Source: Microcaldota archaeon (GTDB taxonomy: Archaea > Micrarchaeota > Micrarchaeia > Micrarchaeales > Micrarchaeaceae). Taken from it: a stretch of DNA of 11,353 bases. Positions 4,794 to 11,353 of the stretch are shown here, in pieces. Location: contig JAJZII010000012.1 of NCBI GenBank assembly GCA_021810685.1, positions 1 to 11,353 on the forward strand, given 5' to 3'. Numbering within the stretch: position 1 is the stretch's first letter; every line of letters starts with the position of its first letter. The notes beneath the pieces are model-generated. The model had not been told where the DNA came from. It did not search any database and saw only the letters and a program-made list of their open reading frames with translations. The position numbers and the translations under genes are program-made.

Positions 4794-6584
4794 TTAAACC
4801 ACCATGTACATGTACACCGCTAGCAATGCGACCCCCGCCGCGAATACTATCACGTACGGGTTGACCCTGCCTACCGACGCGCGCCTGACGTAGCGCGACG
4901 CGACAACGGAATAGTGCCCTATCTCATCAACGAATTCGCTCAAGTACGCATCGAACAGGGCTATCCCTTCAGCTATCTCGTAAATGAACAGCGCAAAAAG
5001 CCTGTATGCAAACACGACCACCCTCCTGTTGTAGACCACGAGGTCAAGGATGCCATGGCTCTTCCTGGCAACCCTCGTTCTTCCCGGCCTGTACATGACA
5101 TACCCGAGCAGCGCCCCTGCGGCTATCAGCACCGTCGACAGCATGGCATCGGGAACGCTGGCACTCGGCACAAGGCTCTTCGAGAGATAAGCCTGGCTAC
5201 CGCCGAGCGCTAGCAGCGGCACCATGTAAAAGAACAGCGCAGAGGATGCGACCGTCATCACCGCAAGCACAGCCGTAGTGTACGTCATCTGCCTTGATTC
5301 GCTCCTGTACCTGAGCACTGTGCCAAGGTCCACGCGCGGTTTTGATATCATCGTAAACCATCTGAATATGAAGAAGCTTGTGAGGAAGCTCACCGCGGAT
5401 ATTATCGCGTACACAGCCATGTTCGAGGCGACACCGGAATCTATCCCTGCTGCCGAGAACCCTCCCGAGAGTGGCAGGAAGCCCGCGAGTGAGAGCACCC
5501 CAACAGCGGTGGATACGAACAGGAGCCTGTTGTTTCCGAGTCCGCCGACCTCCTCAAGGTCTTCCCTTCCGGTAGACTTCATTACCGCTCCGGAGGTGAA
5601 GAAGAGCAGCGCCTTGTAGAAGCTCTGTATGACAAAGAAATATATCGCGGCTATCACGGCTCCGCTGCCCACTGCGACGAGCATCAGCGAAAGCTCCTGT
5701 ATCGTGGAGTAGGCGATGACTTTCTTTATGTGCCTCTCAACCGTCGCGTTAAGCGTAGCGAGCACCGCAGTCACGATCCCTATCGCCAGCATCAACGGGC
5801 GAAGTCCGGAGGCGCTGAACAGCGGAAACAGGATTATTGCCATGAAAACCCCTGCCTTCACCATGGTGGTGCTGTGCAGGAACGCGGATACCGGAGTGGG
5901 GCCTTCCATGGCATCGGGAAGCCACTCCTGGAACGGAAACTGCGCGGACTTGGTGAAGATTGCAATTAGGAGCAGCAGTGCACCAAGGTACAGCTCGCTG
6001 TCGTGCTGGTACTGCGCGAATATGTTTATGGTGGCGAAATCCAGGGTTCCGAATATGTGCCAGAACACGACTATCGAGGCCAGGAGGCACACGTCTCCTA
6101 TGAGTATCATCGTTATTGCAAACCTCGCCGCACGCGCTGCCTTCTCCCTGCTGTGCCAGAATCCGATGAGGAAGTAGCTGAACAGGCTGAGGAACTCCCA
6201 CGCGATGAATGTGAGCACAAAGCTGCCGCTCATTGCGAATGCAGCCATGGCGACCTCGAATGCGAGCATCTCGGAGTAGTACCTCCTCTGCTCGCTCCTG
6301 ACGTCCATGAAGCCGGCTGAGTACACGAGTATCAGCGTGCCGACGAAGAGCACCACGAACAGGAGCAGCATGTTAAGCGGGGCGAGACTCACCGTTATGT
6401 CCAGCGACAGCGTATCAACGTTCAGCCACTGGAGGGTGTAGTTGCCAAGCTCCAGCAGCGGCATCATCAACAGGCTTGCCGCGCTCCCCGCCACCGCGAT
6501 GTACCTCTGCCGCATTCCGAACCTGCCGGTGGCAACGAGCGCCAGCGCGGCAAGCATGGGCAGCAGTATCAGCAAGGCAAACAT
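4794..6584 (-). CDS. nuoL: complex I subunit L (distal antiporter-like proton channel)
   Basis: A 596-residue membrane protein, close to the E. coli length (613 residues). WEFLSLFSYFLIGFW (Glu130), FTKSAQFPFQEWLPDAMEGP (Lys212) and TPVSAFLHSTTMVKAG are the classic L signatures. After the 14-helix core a long amphipathic stretch (about 500-570) and a last membrane helix match the lateral arm that L lays along the other channel subunits. Two usual channel sites are changed. The TM11 H-x-x-x-H motif reads F-F-V-I-Q (316-320), and the TM12 GF-S-K-D reads GGF-S-A-A (374-379). The gene is intact, with no stop or frameshift. It starts one base after the nuoK stop and ends one base before nuoN. No nuoM follows, unlike most complex I operons. 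Confidence 0.95.
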   Translation of the reverse strand: MFALLILLPMLAALALVATGRFGMRQRYIAVAGSAASLLMMPLLELGNYTLQWLNVDTLSLDITVSLAPLNMLLLFVVLFVGTLILVYSAGFMDVRSEQRRYYSEMLAFEVAMAAFAMSGSFVLTFIAWEFLSLFSYFLIGFWHSREKAARAARFAITMILIGDVCLLASIVVFWHIFGTLDFATINIFAQYQHDSELYLGALLLLIAIFTKSAQFPFQEWLPDAMEGPTPVSAFLHSTTMVKAGVFMAIILFPLFSASGLRPLMLAIGIVTAVLATLNATVERHIKKVIAYSTIQELSLMLVAVGSGAVIAAIYFFVIQSFYKALLFFTSGAVMKSTGREDLEEVGGLGNNRLLFVSTAVGVLSLAGFLPLSGGFSAAGIDSGVASNMAVYAIISAVSFLTSFFIFRWFTMISKPRVDLGTVLRYRSESRQMTYTTAVLAVMTVASSALFFYMVPLLALGGSQAYLSKSLVPSASVPDAMLSTVLIAAGALLGYVMYRPGRTRVARKSHGILDLVVYNRRVVVFAYRLFALFIYEIAEGIALFDAYLSEFVDEIGHYSVVASRYVRRASVGRVNPYVIVFAAGVALLAVYMYMVV

Positions 6585-6585
6585 T

Positions 6586-6894
6586 CTACCACTTCATCCT
6601 CGTGAGCTTGGACGTGTCGAAGCTCACTCCCTCGGACTTCATATAAACGTAAAGCACCACCATGACCATTATCTCTGCCGCTGCAACCGCCCAGATGCTG
6701 AGAAGCATGATCACCGCCTGCGGATTCGCCGGTTGGGATGCGGTGAAGAACGATACGAGAAGCACGGTGCACGCGGCAAAGATCAGCTCCACGCCTAGCA
6801 TGATCACTATGAAATGCCTGTTGGAAGCCATGCCCGCGAGCGCTATCCCGACAACCGCAACGGCAAGTCCCGCGAGGTACGAAAGCTCCATCAT
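6586..6894 (-). CDS. nuoK: complex I subunit K
   Basis: A 102-residue, three-helix membrane protein of the normal size. The two buried glutamates of the central proton path are present: Glu36 in MLGVELIFAA and Glu74 in AAAEIMVMVVLY, at nearly the E. coli positions. ATG 6894 overlaps the nuoJ stop by one base (TGATG), and GGTG lies five bases upstream, supporting the first of two neighbouring Met codons. It couples the J/H/A part to the antiporter-like L and N subunits. Confidence 0.95.
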   Translation of the reverse strand: MMELSYLAGLAVAVVGIALAGMASNRHFIVIMLGVELIFAACTVLLVSFFTASQPANPQAVIMLLSIWAVAAAEIMVMVVLYVYMKSEGVSFDTSKLTRMKW

Positions 6895-7373
6895 CAGAAC
6901 ACCAGCCTAACGAATTTCTTCAGAACTATTATGCTGCCTATCAGCACAGAGAACAGCAGAAGCACCATCACGAATATCAGCGGATAATTAGCGAGCGCAC
7001 CCTGAAACGACGCGTCCATCCTCGTTCCCGCCATTCCTGTACCGCTGAGGATCCCGGAAGTCAGAAGGTACAATCCCGCGACAGCGAGGATCGCAAGCGC
7101 AGCGAACAGCCTCACGTTCAGGTACGAGGCCGGCCGCCTTTCCATCGCCACGGTTACTATGAGGTATGCCGAGAAGCCTCCTACGAAGATGAAGAGCTGC
7201 AGTATCGCTATGAGCGTCTGCCCCAGCAGCAGGAATATCATCGCGCTGCCGCCAAACACGACGGTCAGGTAGAGCACTGCGTTGAGAACGCTCCTCCTGA
7301 GGAACACCATCACCGCTCCTGCTACCATTGCCAATGCAACTGCGCAGAACAAAATGAAATCCAAGCCTAGCAT
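6894..7373 (-). CDS. nuoJ: complex I subunit J
   Basis: A 159-residue, five-helix membrane protein. It starts MLGLDFILFCAVALAMVAGA and contains the recognisable RRSVLNAVLYL, LGQTLIAILQLFIFVGGFSAYLIVTVAM and a final hydrophobic helix before IVLKKFV. The third-helix region with Gly and aromatic residues matches the hinge that opens and closes the water chain in J. ATG 7373 is chosen because a 43-codon upstream extension is non-hydrophobic and reads through nuoI in another frame. GGAG lies eight bases before this ATG, five bases after the nuoI stop. Confidence 0.92.
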   Translation of the reverse strand: MLGLDFILFCAVALAMVAGAVMVFLRRSVLNAVLYLTVVFGGSAMIFLLLGQTLIAILQLFIFVGGFSAYLIVTVAMERRPASYLNVRLFAALAILAVAGLYLLTSGILSGTGMAGTRMDASFQGALANYPLIFVMVLLLFSVLIGSIIVLKKFVRLVF

Positions 7374-7378
7374 CAAAA

Positions 7379-7738
7379 CTACTCCAATTCCTCTGGTCTC
7401 TTGAGGAGTTCCCGCTTGTCGTACACCTCGTACGCGTAGTCCTTCGACAACGTAAGGCACTTCGGCGGGCAGACCTCCTCGCACAGGGCGCAGAACAGAC
7501 ATCTCTCGAGCCCCACCTGCGGCATGACCTTCTTACCTCTGTCTGTCGTCACTTCCACCATGGTTATGGTCTTGTTAGGACATATTCTCTCGCACGCGGA
7601 GCAGCTGATGCACGTGTCCATGTCCAGTCTCAGCTTGCCGCGGTAGCTGTCAGGAAGTGACTCCCTGCTCTCTGGATACTCGAGCGTGGCCCTCCTGTCC
7701 CCGATGGACTTTATCGATTTCAGTATCGGTTCTATCAT
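7379..7738 (-). CDS. nuoI: complex I subunit I, two-[4Fe-4S] ferredoxin-like
   Basis: A 119-residue soluble subunit with two complete cluster motifs. C43-x2-C46-x2-C49-x3-C53-P is followed by C80-x2-C83-x2-C86-x3-C90-P, for clusters N6a and N6b, which pass electrons to the N2 cluster in NuoB. It is shorter than bacterial NuoI (about 160-180), lacking an N-terminal extension. With no NuoE, F or G in the window, this is probably the entry point for electrons, perhaps from reduced ferredoxin, as proposed for other archaeal complexes of this shape. An extra Cys94 follows the second motif. Confidence 0.94.
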   Translation of the reverse strand: MIEPILKSIKSIGDRRATLEYPESRESLPDSYRGKLRLDMDTCISCSACERICPNKTITMVEVTTDRGKKVMPQVGLERCLFCALCEEVCPPKCLTLSKDYAYEVYDKRELLKRPEELE

Positions 7739-7742
7739 CGGA

Positions 7743-8777
7743 TCATGCCACGAATATAATATAAGTCAGTACAAGGTTTATTAATGAAAGCGGGAGAAGC
7801 CACATCCATCCGAATCTGAGCATCCTGTCTATGCGCATCCTCATCGTCGTTGCCCTTATTATTATCGTGAATACGGCAACCAGTGCCGCCTTTGCTATGA
7901 GCCACACCGGTCCGGGAAGCAGGGGGCCGTTCCAGCCGCCCAGGAATATTATGGCGACGAGCATGCTGCCAAGGAACATCCTCGTGTAATCAATGAAAAG
8001 CACCAGCGCGTAGTACGGGGCGCTGAAATCGGTCAGCCATCCGGATATCAGCTCCGAGTCCGCTTCCCTTATGTCGAACGGCGGCCTCTCGAACTCCGCG
8101 AGCATTGCTATGAAGAACACAACGAAGCCTATCGGCATGAGCAGCGCGAAATATCCTCGGGTCGACTGCACCGTTATGAGCTGCGCTATGTTGTAGCTTC
8201 CGGAGAGCATCGCGGCGGCAGCGACGACGAGCACCATCGGAAGCTCGTAGCTCAGCAGCATTAGCACTGAACGCTGGGCGCTTATGTGCCCAAACTTGTT
8301 TCCGCTGGCCACCCCTCCAACGAATATCGCTAGCGGCATGAAGGATATGACCACGAACACCGCGATGAGACCCGTGCCGAAGCTGGCCACCTGTAATGAG
8401 GGAGAGAACGGAAGCAGCAGCACGAGGAACGTGCTGGCTGAGAGTATGAAGATCGCTGACAGCTGCATCAGCCTCTTGTTCGCGTTGTCGGGCACGATGT
8501 TCTCCTTCGCGAGCAGCTTGATGAGGTCTGCCATGTTCTGCAGTATCCCATACTTACCCACGTAAGTGGGGCCGTGCCTGTGCTGGATCTTCGCTATGAG
8601 CTTCCTCTCTGTCCAGCCGAACAGATAGGCGAACACGGCGATAATCACCATAACCACTATGGCGTACAGCAAAACCGCCACCGCCTCTAACATAACGCTC
8701 CCGGAATCCAGCCAGCCTTTCCAAAGGCCAATGGGGTCCAGCGCCAGCAATACCGGTAGTATGCTATTTGTCAACAC
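7743..8777 (-). CDS. nuoH: complex I subunit H (membrane anchor of the quinone site)
   Basis: A 344-residue membrane protein with eight or more hydrophobic helices. It forms the quinone tunnel and the first proton channel. Highly conserved pieces are GWTERKLIAKIQHRHGP (54-70), GILQNMADLIKLLAKE (77-91), SAQRSVLMLLSYELP, and the cytoplasmic loop AEFERPPFDIREADSEL (227-243), rich in the acidic residues that link quinone reduction to proton transfer. The start is GTG 8777, preceded by an excellent GGTGAT ribosome binding site five bases upstream, inside the end of nuoD. It overlaps nuoD by 14 bases, so translation is probably coupled. Confidence 0.95.
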   Translation of the reverse strand: MLTNSILPVLLALDPIGLWKGWLDSGSVMLEAVAVLLYAIVVMVIIAVFAYLFGWTERKLIAKIQHRHGPTYVGKYGILQNMADLIKLLAKENIVPDNANKRLMQLSAIFILSASTFLVLLLPFSPSLQVASFGTGLIAVFVVISFMPLAIFVGGVASGNKFGHISAQRSVLMLLSYELPMVLVVAAAAMLSGSYNIAQLITVQSTRGYFALLMPIGFVVFFIAMLAEFERPPFDIREADSELISGWLTDFSAPYYALVLFIDYTRMFLGSMLVAIIFLGGWNGPLLPGPVWLIAKAALVAVFTIIIRATTMRMRIDRMLRFGWMWLLPLSLINLVLTYIIFVA

Positions 8778-9855
8778 AAGCCATCACCAAATCCAGGGAG
8801 CCAAGTATCGCGAAGAGGTCCGCCATCCTCTGTCCTCTCGCCAGGTGCTCCAGCGCCGAGAGGTTTATGAAGTTAGGCGACCTTATCGCCAGCCTGTACG
8901 GCGATTGAGGATCCGCCACCATGTGCATTAGCATCTCGCCCCTGGGAGCCTCCCTGCTCACAGTCACCTCGCGGTTCTTGGCCGCAGGTATTATCAGCTT
9001 CACTGGCATGCCTAGCGCATCGCCCTGGGGCATCATCTTCAGTGCATTCCTTATGAGTCTCGCGCTCTCCTTTATCTCGAGCATCCTGACCTTGTACCGC
9101 GCCAGGTTGTCTCCCGCGTGTTCCATCTGCACCTCAAAGCCCAACTTCTGGTAAACGTAATAAGGCTTGTCCTTCCTGACGTCGCAAGGCACGCCGGATG
9201 CGCGTAAGACCGGTCCTGTGACTCCGAGGTCTATCGCGTCGCTACGGCTCAGCGTCCCAACCCCCTTCATCCTCTCCATGAACACCGGGTTGCTCTCCAG
9301 ATATGCCTCGTACTCGCGAAGCCTCTTGTCCATCCTGTCAAGGAACGCGCCGCAGTTCTCCGCGAAGTCGGCAGGAAGGTCCAGCACCATGCCACCGAGC
9401 CTCATGTTCACATAGAACATCCTCTGGCCCGTTGCGTCCTCGAGCAGGCGTAGCGCAAGGTCCCTGTCTTCGAAGGTCCACATGAACATGGTGAACATCT
9501 GGCCAATGTCGTTGCACATGGTGCCGAGGAACAGGAGATGGCTTGCTATGCGCTGCAGTTCCAGCTCTATCACGCGCACGTACTGCGCTCTCTCCTTCAC
9601 CTCCACCCCCAACGCCGCCTCGACAGCCGCCACGTATGCGTCGTCGTACGCCATTGGGGCCACGTAGTCCATCTTTTCAAGGTACGGTGGGGACTGCATG
9701 AACTTTCTGGTCTCGACAAGCTTCTCCACCCCCCTGTGCAGGAATCCTATGTGCGCCTCAAGGTTTTCTATAGTATCGCCGTCTATGTCGGCGACTAGCC
9801 TCAGGACTCCGTGAGTGCTGGGATGCACGGGGCCTATGTTTATCCTTGTAACCAT
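8764..9855 (-). CDS. nuoD: complex I subunit D (49 kDa-type, quinone-binding)
   Basis: A 363-residue soluble subunit that with NuoB and NuoH forms the quinone-reducing site. GPVHPSTHGVLRL at the start holds His11 and His15. QSPPYLEKMDY contains Tyr58, which aligns with the quinone-ligating tyrosine of bacterial homologues by my alignment from memory. Further signatures are RIASHLLFLG, ATGQRMFYVNMRLGG, DLGVTGPVLRASG and RAPSFVNL-like SPNFINLSALEHLARGQ. The two Cys-x-x-Cys nickel ligands of related [NiFe] hydrogenases are absent, so this is a complex I subunit. ATG 9855 is preferred over an upstream extension of 63 codons that reads across nuoC; AAGGAG lies eight bases before it. Confidence 0.95.
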   Translation of the reverse strand: MVTRINIGPVHPSTHGVLRLVADIDGDTIENLEAHIGFLHRGVEKLVETRKFMQSPPYLEKMDYVAPMAYDDAYVAAVEAALGVEVKERAQYVRVIELELQRIASHLLFLGTMCNDIGQMFTMFMWTFEDRDLALRLLEDATGQRMFYVNMRLGGMVLDLPADFAENCGAFLDRMDKRLREYEAYLESNPVFMERMKGVGTLSRSDAIDLGVTGPVLRASGVPCDVRKDKPYYVYQKLGFEVQMEHAGDNLARYKVRMLEIKESARLIRNALKMMPQGDALGMPVKLIIPAAKNREVTVSREAPRGEMLMHMVADPQSPYRLAIRSPNFINLSALEHLARGQRMADLFAILGSLDLVMACVDK

Positions 9856-9860
9856 GTTAT

Positions 9861-10235
9861 CTACTCCTTCTTGTAATCCGCATTCCACGCGAAGCTCTTC
9901 CTCAGCGGGAATTCCGTTCCGTCCCACTTCTCCAGCAGGAGCCTCCTGATCCTCCTTCCGTGTATCCGTATCCCGAACATCTCGTACAGTTCGCGCTCGT
10001 ACCAGTCCGCGGCCCTGAAAATACCGATTACGGTAGGTACCCACGCGTCGTCCTCCTGCAGCTCAACCATCACCGTCTCATCGAGGTTCCTGTCAAGGTC
10101 CCGAATGAAGTAGAGTGCCTGCAGGGTCTTGCCGTAATCCACCGCGGTTATCTTGACGAGGTACGCATAGCCTCCGCTCTTCATTTCCGTCAGCTTCCCG
10201 ATGAGAGCGTCCCTTTCAATCCTCAATCTTTCCAC
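9861..10235 (-). CDS. nuoC: complex I subunit C (30 kDa-type)
   Basis: A 124-residue structural subunit that supports NuoD and NuoI near the quinone site. The family core is clear: AADWYERELYEMFGIRIHGRRIRRLLLEKWDGTEFPLRKSF (80-115 region, quoted in parts in family descriptions as WYERE...MFGI and PLRK). It is short compared with bacterial NuoC (about 190 or more), with a reduced N-terminal part. The apparent start is GTG 10235, overlapping nuoB by 20 bases, with GGAG about 10-12 bases upstream. A later start is possible but would cut into the fold. NuoC and NuoD are separate proteins here, not the fused NuoCD seen in E. coli. Confidence 0.92.
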   Translation of the reverse strand: MERLRIERDALIGKLTEMKSGGYAYLVKITAVDYGKTLQALYFIRDLDRNLDETVMVELQEDDAWVPTVIGIFRAADWYERELYEMFGIRIHGRRIRRLLLEKWDGTEFPLRKSFAWNADYKKE

Positions 10236-10791
10236 CCAGCTTCTCCTGCAGCTTTATCAGCGCCTGGAAGAGGTTCTCGGGCCTCGGGGGACACCCCACG
10301 GTGTAGACATCCACTGGTATTACCTGGTCTATCCCGCGGATTATGTTGTAGCTCTCCCACCACGGCCCTCCGCTAGTCGCGCACTCCCCGAATGCTATTA
10401 CGTGCTTGGGCTCCGCCATCTGCTCGTACAGCCTCTTTATCTCAGGTATCATGGATTTTGTTACCCATCCCGCTATTATCATTACATCGCACTGCCTGGG
10501 ACTAGGCCTGAAGAGCAGGTATCCCTTCCTCTCCGCATCTATCCTCGCAGCGCCGAAGTCCATCAGCTCCATGGCACAGCATGCCAGTCCGAACTGCATG
10601 GGCCAAAGCGAATTCTTCCTCGCCCACTTGACCATGTCTCCTGATGGCGGCATCGCCTTCAGAAGCTCAGACAGCTTGCCGAACAGTGCGTTCGGCTTCG
10701 CATCATACTTCTTGAGAGACTCCGCGGTAAGGCGTTCCATTTCCTTCCTCGCGTTCAGGAATTCAGCACTGCTGTGGTCTATCTCATCCAT
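10216..10791 (-). CDS. nuoB: complex I subunit B (N2 iron-sulfur cluster)
   Basis: A 191-residue soluble subunit carrying cluster N2, the last electron carrier before quinone. The four ligand positions are present: the tandem Cys71-Cys72 in FGLACCAMEL, Cys137 in GECATSGGPWW, and Cys167 in GCPPRPE. RPSPRQCDVMIIAG is also typical. A roughly 45-residue charged N-terminal leader precedes the core. ATG 10791 is chosen, sharing one base with the nuoA stop (TGATG), with AGAGGG seven bases upstream. An extra in-frame TTG just before it is unlikely to be the start. Confidence 0.96.
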   Translation of the reverse strand: MDEIDHSSAEFLNARKEMERLTAESLKKYDAKPNALFGKLSELLKAMPPSGDMVKWARKNSLWPMQFGLACCAMELMDFGAARIDAERKGYLLFRPSPRQCDVMIIAGWVTKSMIPEIKRLYEQMAEPKHVIAFGECATSGGPWWESYNIIRGIDQVIPVDVYTVGCPPRPENLFQALIKLQEKLGGKIED

Positions 10792-11150
10792 CAATATTCC
10801 CTCTCATACTTCACGGTAAGCAGCGCAAGGAACTCGAGGACCAGGCTCACTACCAGCACCGATACTATCGGCCAATCGTACGCACCCTGCATCGCCTTCG
10901 CATTTACTGCCCAAATGAGTACAACCGCCGTAACCACCTCAAACATGATGAACAGTGGGAAGTAGTACAGGTATTCGCTCATCGTGCTTGTCCTGGTACC
11001 TACGCTGTCCTCAGCGCTTTCATAGTTTCCATTCTTGATCGGGTTCCCGGGGCTCCTTCTCCTTACGACTCTCGAAAAAAGCAGCATCGATAGCGGCTCA
11101 AATAAAGACAATATTACGAATACTGCAACCACTATGTACGCTGGAGGCAT
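10791..11150 (-). CDS. nuoA: complex I subunit A
   Basis: A 119-residue, three-helix membrane protein, first gene of the operon. Its long loop after the first helix reads GNYESAEDSVGT, at the place of the YE-C-G loop that reports the active/resting state in mitochondrial ND3. The usual Cys is Ser and the Gly is Ala. The second helix begins YYFPLFIMFEVVTAVV, where most homologues have a FDxE motif, so the second acidic residue is lost. ATG 11150 lies about 25 bases from a TATA box, giving a likely leaderless mRNA. A TTG two codons earlier is less likely. Confidence 0.9.
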   Translation of the reverse strand: MPPAYIVVAVFVILSLFEPLSMLLFSRVVRRRSPGNPIKNGNYESAEDSVGTRTSTMSEYLYYFPLFIMFEVVTAVVLIWAVNAKAMQGAYDWPIVSVLVVSLVLEFLALLTVKYEREY

Positions 11151-11170
11151 GAACAACTATTGCATACATA

Positions 11171-11180
11171 ATTTAATATT
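11171..11180 (-). promoter_or_regulatory. TATA box of the nuo operon
   Basis: AATATTAAAT on the minus strand is centred 25 bases before ATG 11150, predicting a transcript that starts at or next to the start codon. No ribosome binding site is seen before nuoA, consistent with leaderless translation of the first gene, while downstream genes have GGTG/GGAG sites. A second start farther upstream (from the symmetric TATA at 11321) is possible. Confidence 0.6.
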
Positions 11181-11189
11181 GATTTGTGG

Positions 11190-11281
11190 GCTCGCGGTGT
11201 TGCTGCCTTCACGTCTTGCAGCACATTTAGCATCTGCGAGCGAGAAACCCCACACCGTTTACGGGTGGGATGAAAGCGAGC
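11190..11281. ncRNA. candidate structured RNA or structured leader (three helices), strand unknown
   Basis: Three helices close on each other. The outer stem is GCTCGC (11190-11195) with GCGAGC (11276-11281). A hairpin pairs TGCTGC (11201-11206) with GCAGCA (11218-11223), extended by GTG/CAT past one bulged T. A second hairpin pairs CCCAC and CCG with CGG and GTGGG (11249-11269), with bulged A and TTTA loop. A second GCGAGC (11236-11241) could compete for the outer stem. The segment has no convincing reading frame. It matches no RNA family I can name. Confidence 0.35.
11249..11269. repeat. hairpin matching the left-edge TnpB-type hairpin
   Basis: CCCAC, bulged A, CCG, loop TTTA, CGG, GTGGG. 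Seventeen of 21 bases equal the hairpin at 97-117. The four changes are two base-pair swaps (CGC/GCG to CCG/CGG), so pairing is kept. Flanks are also alike (GAA before, GA-rich after), but no TnpB-like tail or stop codon is in the matching frame. It may be a relic of a related element end. Confidence 0.5.
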
Positions 11282-11310
11282 TGTAGAGACGAAATCTATG
11301 ACGGAAAATC

Positions 11311-11328
11311 AAGGAAAAGGATATATAA
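11311..11328 (+). promoter_or_regulatory. BRE/TATA promoter for a rightward gene beyond the window
   Basis: Purine-rich AAGGAAAAGG (11311-11320) directly before ATATATAA (11321-11328) has the form of an archaeal BRE plus TATA box. The transcript would start near 11350, so the gene lies outside the window. The TATA core is nearly symmetric; read leftward it would give a transcript starting near 11300 that runs through the folded segment into nuoA. Confidence 0.5.
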
Positions 11329-11353
11329 ACTAACATACAGGTACAAAAGGGGG

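Noticed and set aside
4914..6320. Several plus-strand open frames of 80-150 codons opposite nuoL
   Set aside because: They mirror the codon pattern of a clear membrane-protein gene, lack ribosome binding sites, and give low-complexity Arg/Ser-rich products.
7374..7502. 43-codon upstream extension of nuoJ
   Set aside because: It reads across the cysteine motifs of nuoI in another frame; the membrane protein starts at ATG 7373.
9856..10044. 63-codon upstream extension of nuoD
   Set aside because: It lies in nuoC, is highly charged and unlike NuoD N termini. ATG 9855 has a good binding site and begins at the conserved region.
11249..11280. Single CRISPR-like repeat (hairpin ending in GATGAAAGC)
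   Set aside because: Only one copy, no spacer-repeat pattern and no cas genes in the window.

Overview
The window looks like chromosomal DNA from an archaeon. It has an archaeal-size SRP (7S) RNA beside an intron-less tRNA-Ser(GCU), TATA boxes about 25 bases before starts, GGTG/GGAG-type ribosome binding sites, a TRAM-domain protein, a DUF763 protein, and a complex-I operon without the NADH-input subunits NuoE, F and G. The lineage cannot be fixed from the sequence. An aerobic or ferredoxin-respiring Thermoplasmatota- or Micrarchaeota-type archaeon would fit, but this is a guess.

Left part (1-3474), mixed small genes. The first 110 bases appear to be the last 35 codons of a TnpB-like gene. 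Its stop lies in a hairpin that resembles the right end / omega-RNA 3' hairpin of IS200/IS605 elements. A DUF763 gene (+) follows at once and runs antisense into the 3' half of a tRNA-Ser(GCU) gene (-). Seven bases upstream of that tRNA ends the SRP RNA gene (-), with its own TATA box, so the two RNAs are probably one transcript. Next are a HAD-family 5'-nucleotidase-like gene (-) and a small TRAM RNA-binding protein gene (-). A restriction-endonuclease-fold protein (+) follows, with a PD...E-x-H motif in place of PD...E-x-K.

Right part (3428-11150): one tightly packed minus-strand operon, nuoA-B-C-D-H-I-J-K-L-N, with neighbouring genes overlapping or 1-5 bases apart. B, C, D and I form the connecting arm carrying the N2 and two further 4Fe-4S clusters; H, A, J and K form the membrane coupling part; L and N are antiporter-like proton channels. 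No nuoM is present between L and N or elsewhere in the window. NuoL lacks the usual TM11 histidines and the TM12 Lys-Asp pair, and NuoN has Glu where a channel Lys is normal. The proton-pumping arm is therefore the most unusual part of the operon.

Right edge (11151-11353): an AT-rich nuoA promoter that probably gives a leaderless mRNA, a 92-base segment that can fold as a three-helix RNA, and a BRE/TATA promoter pointing right toward a gene outside the window. One of the three helices matches the left-edge TnpB-type hairpin in shape, with two compensating base-pair swaps.
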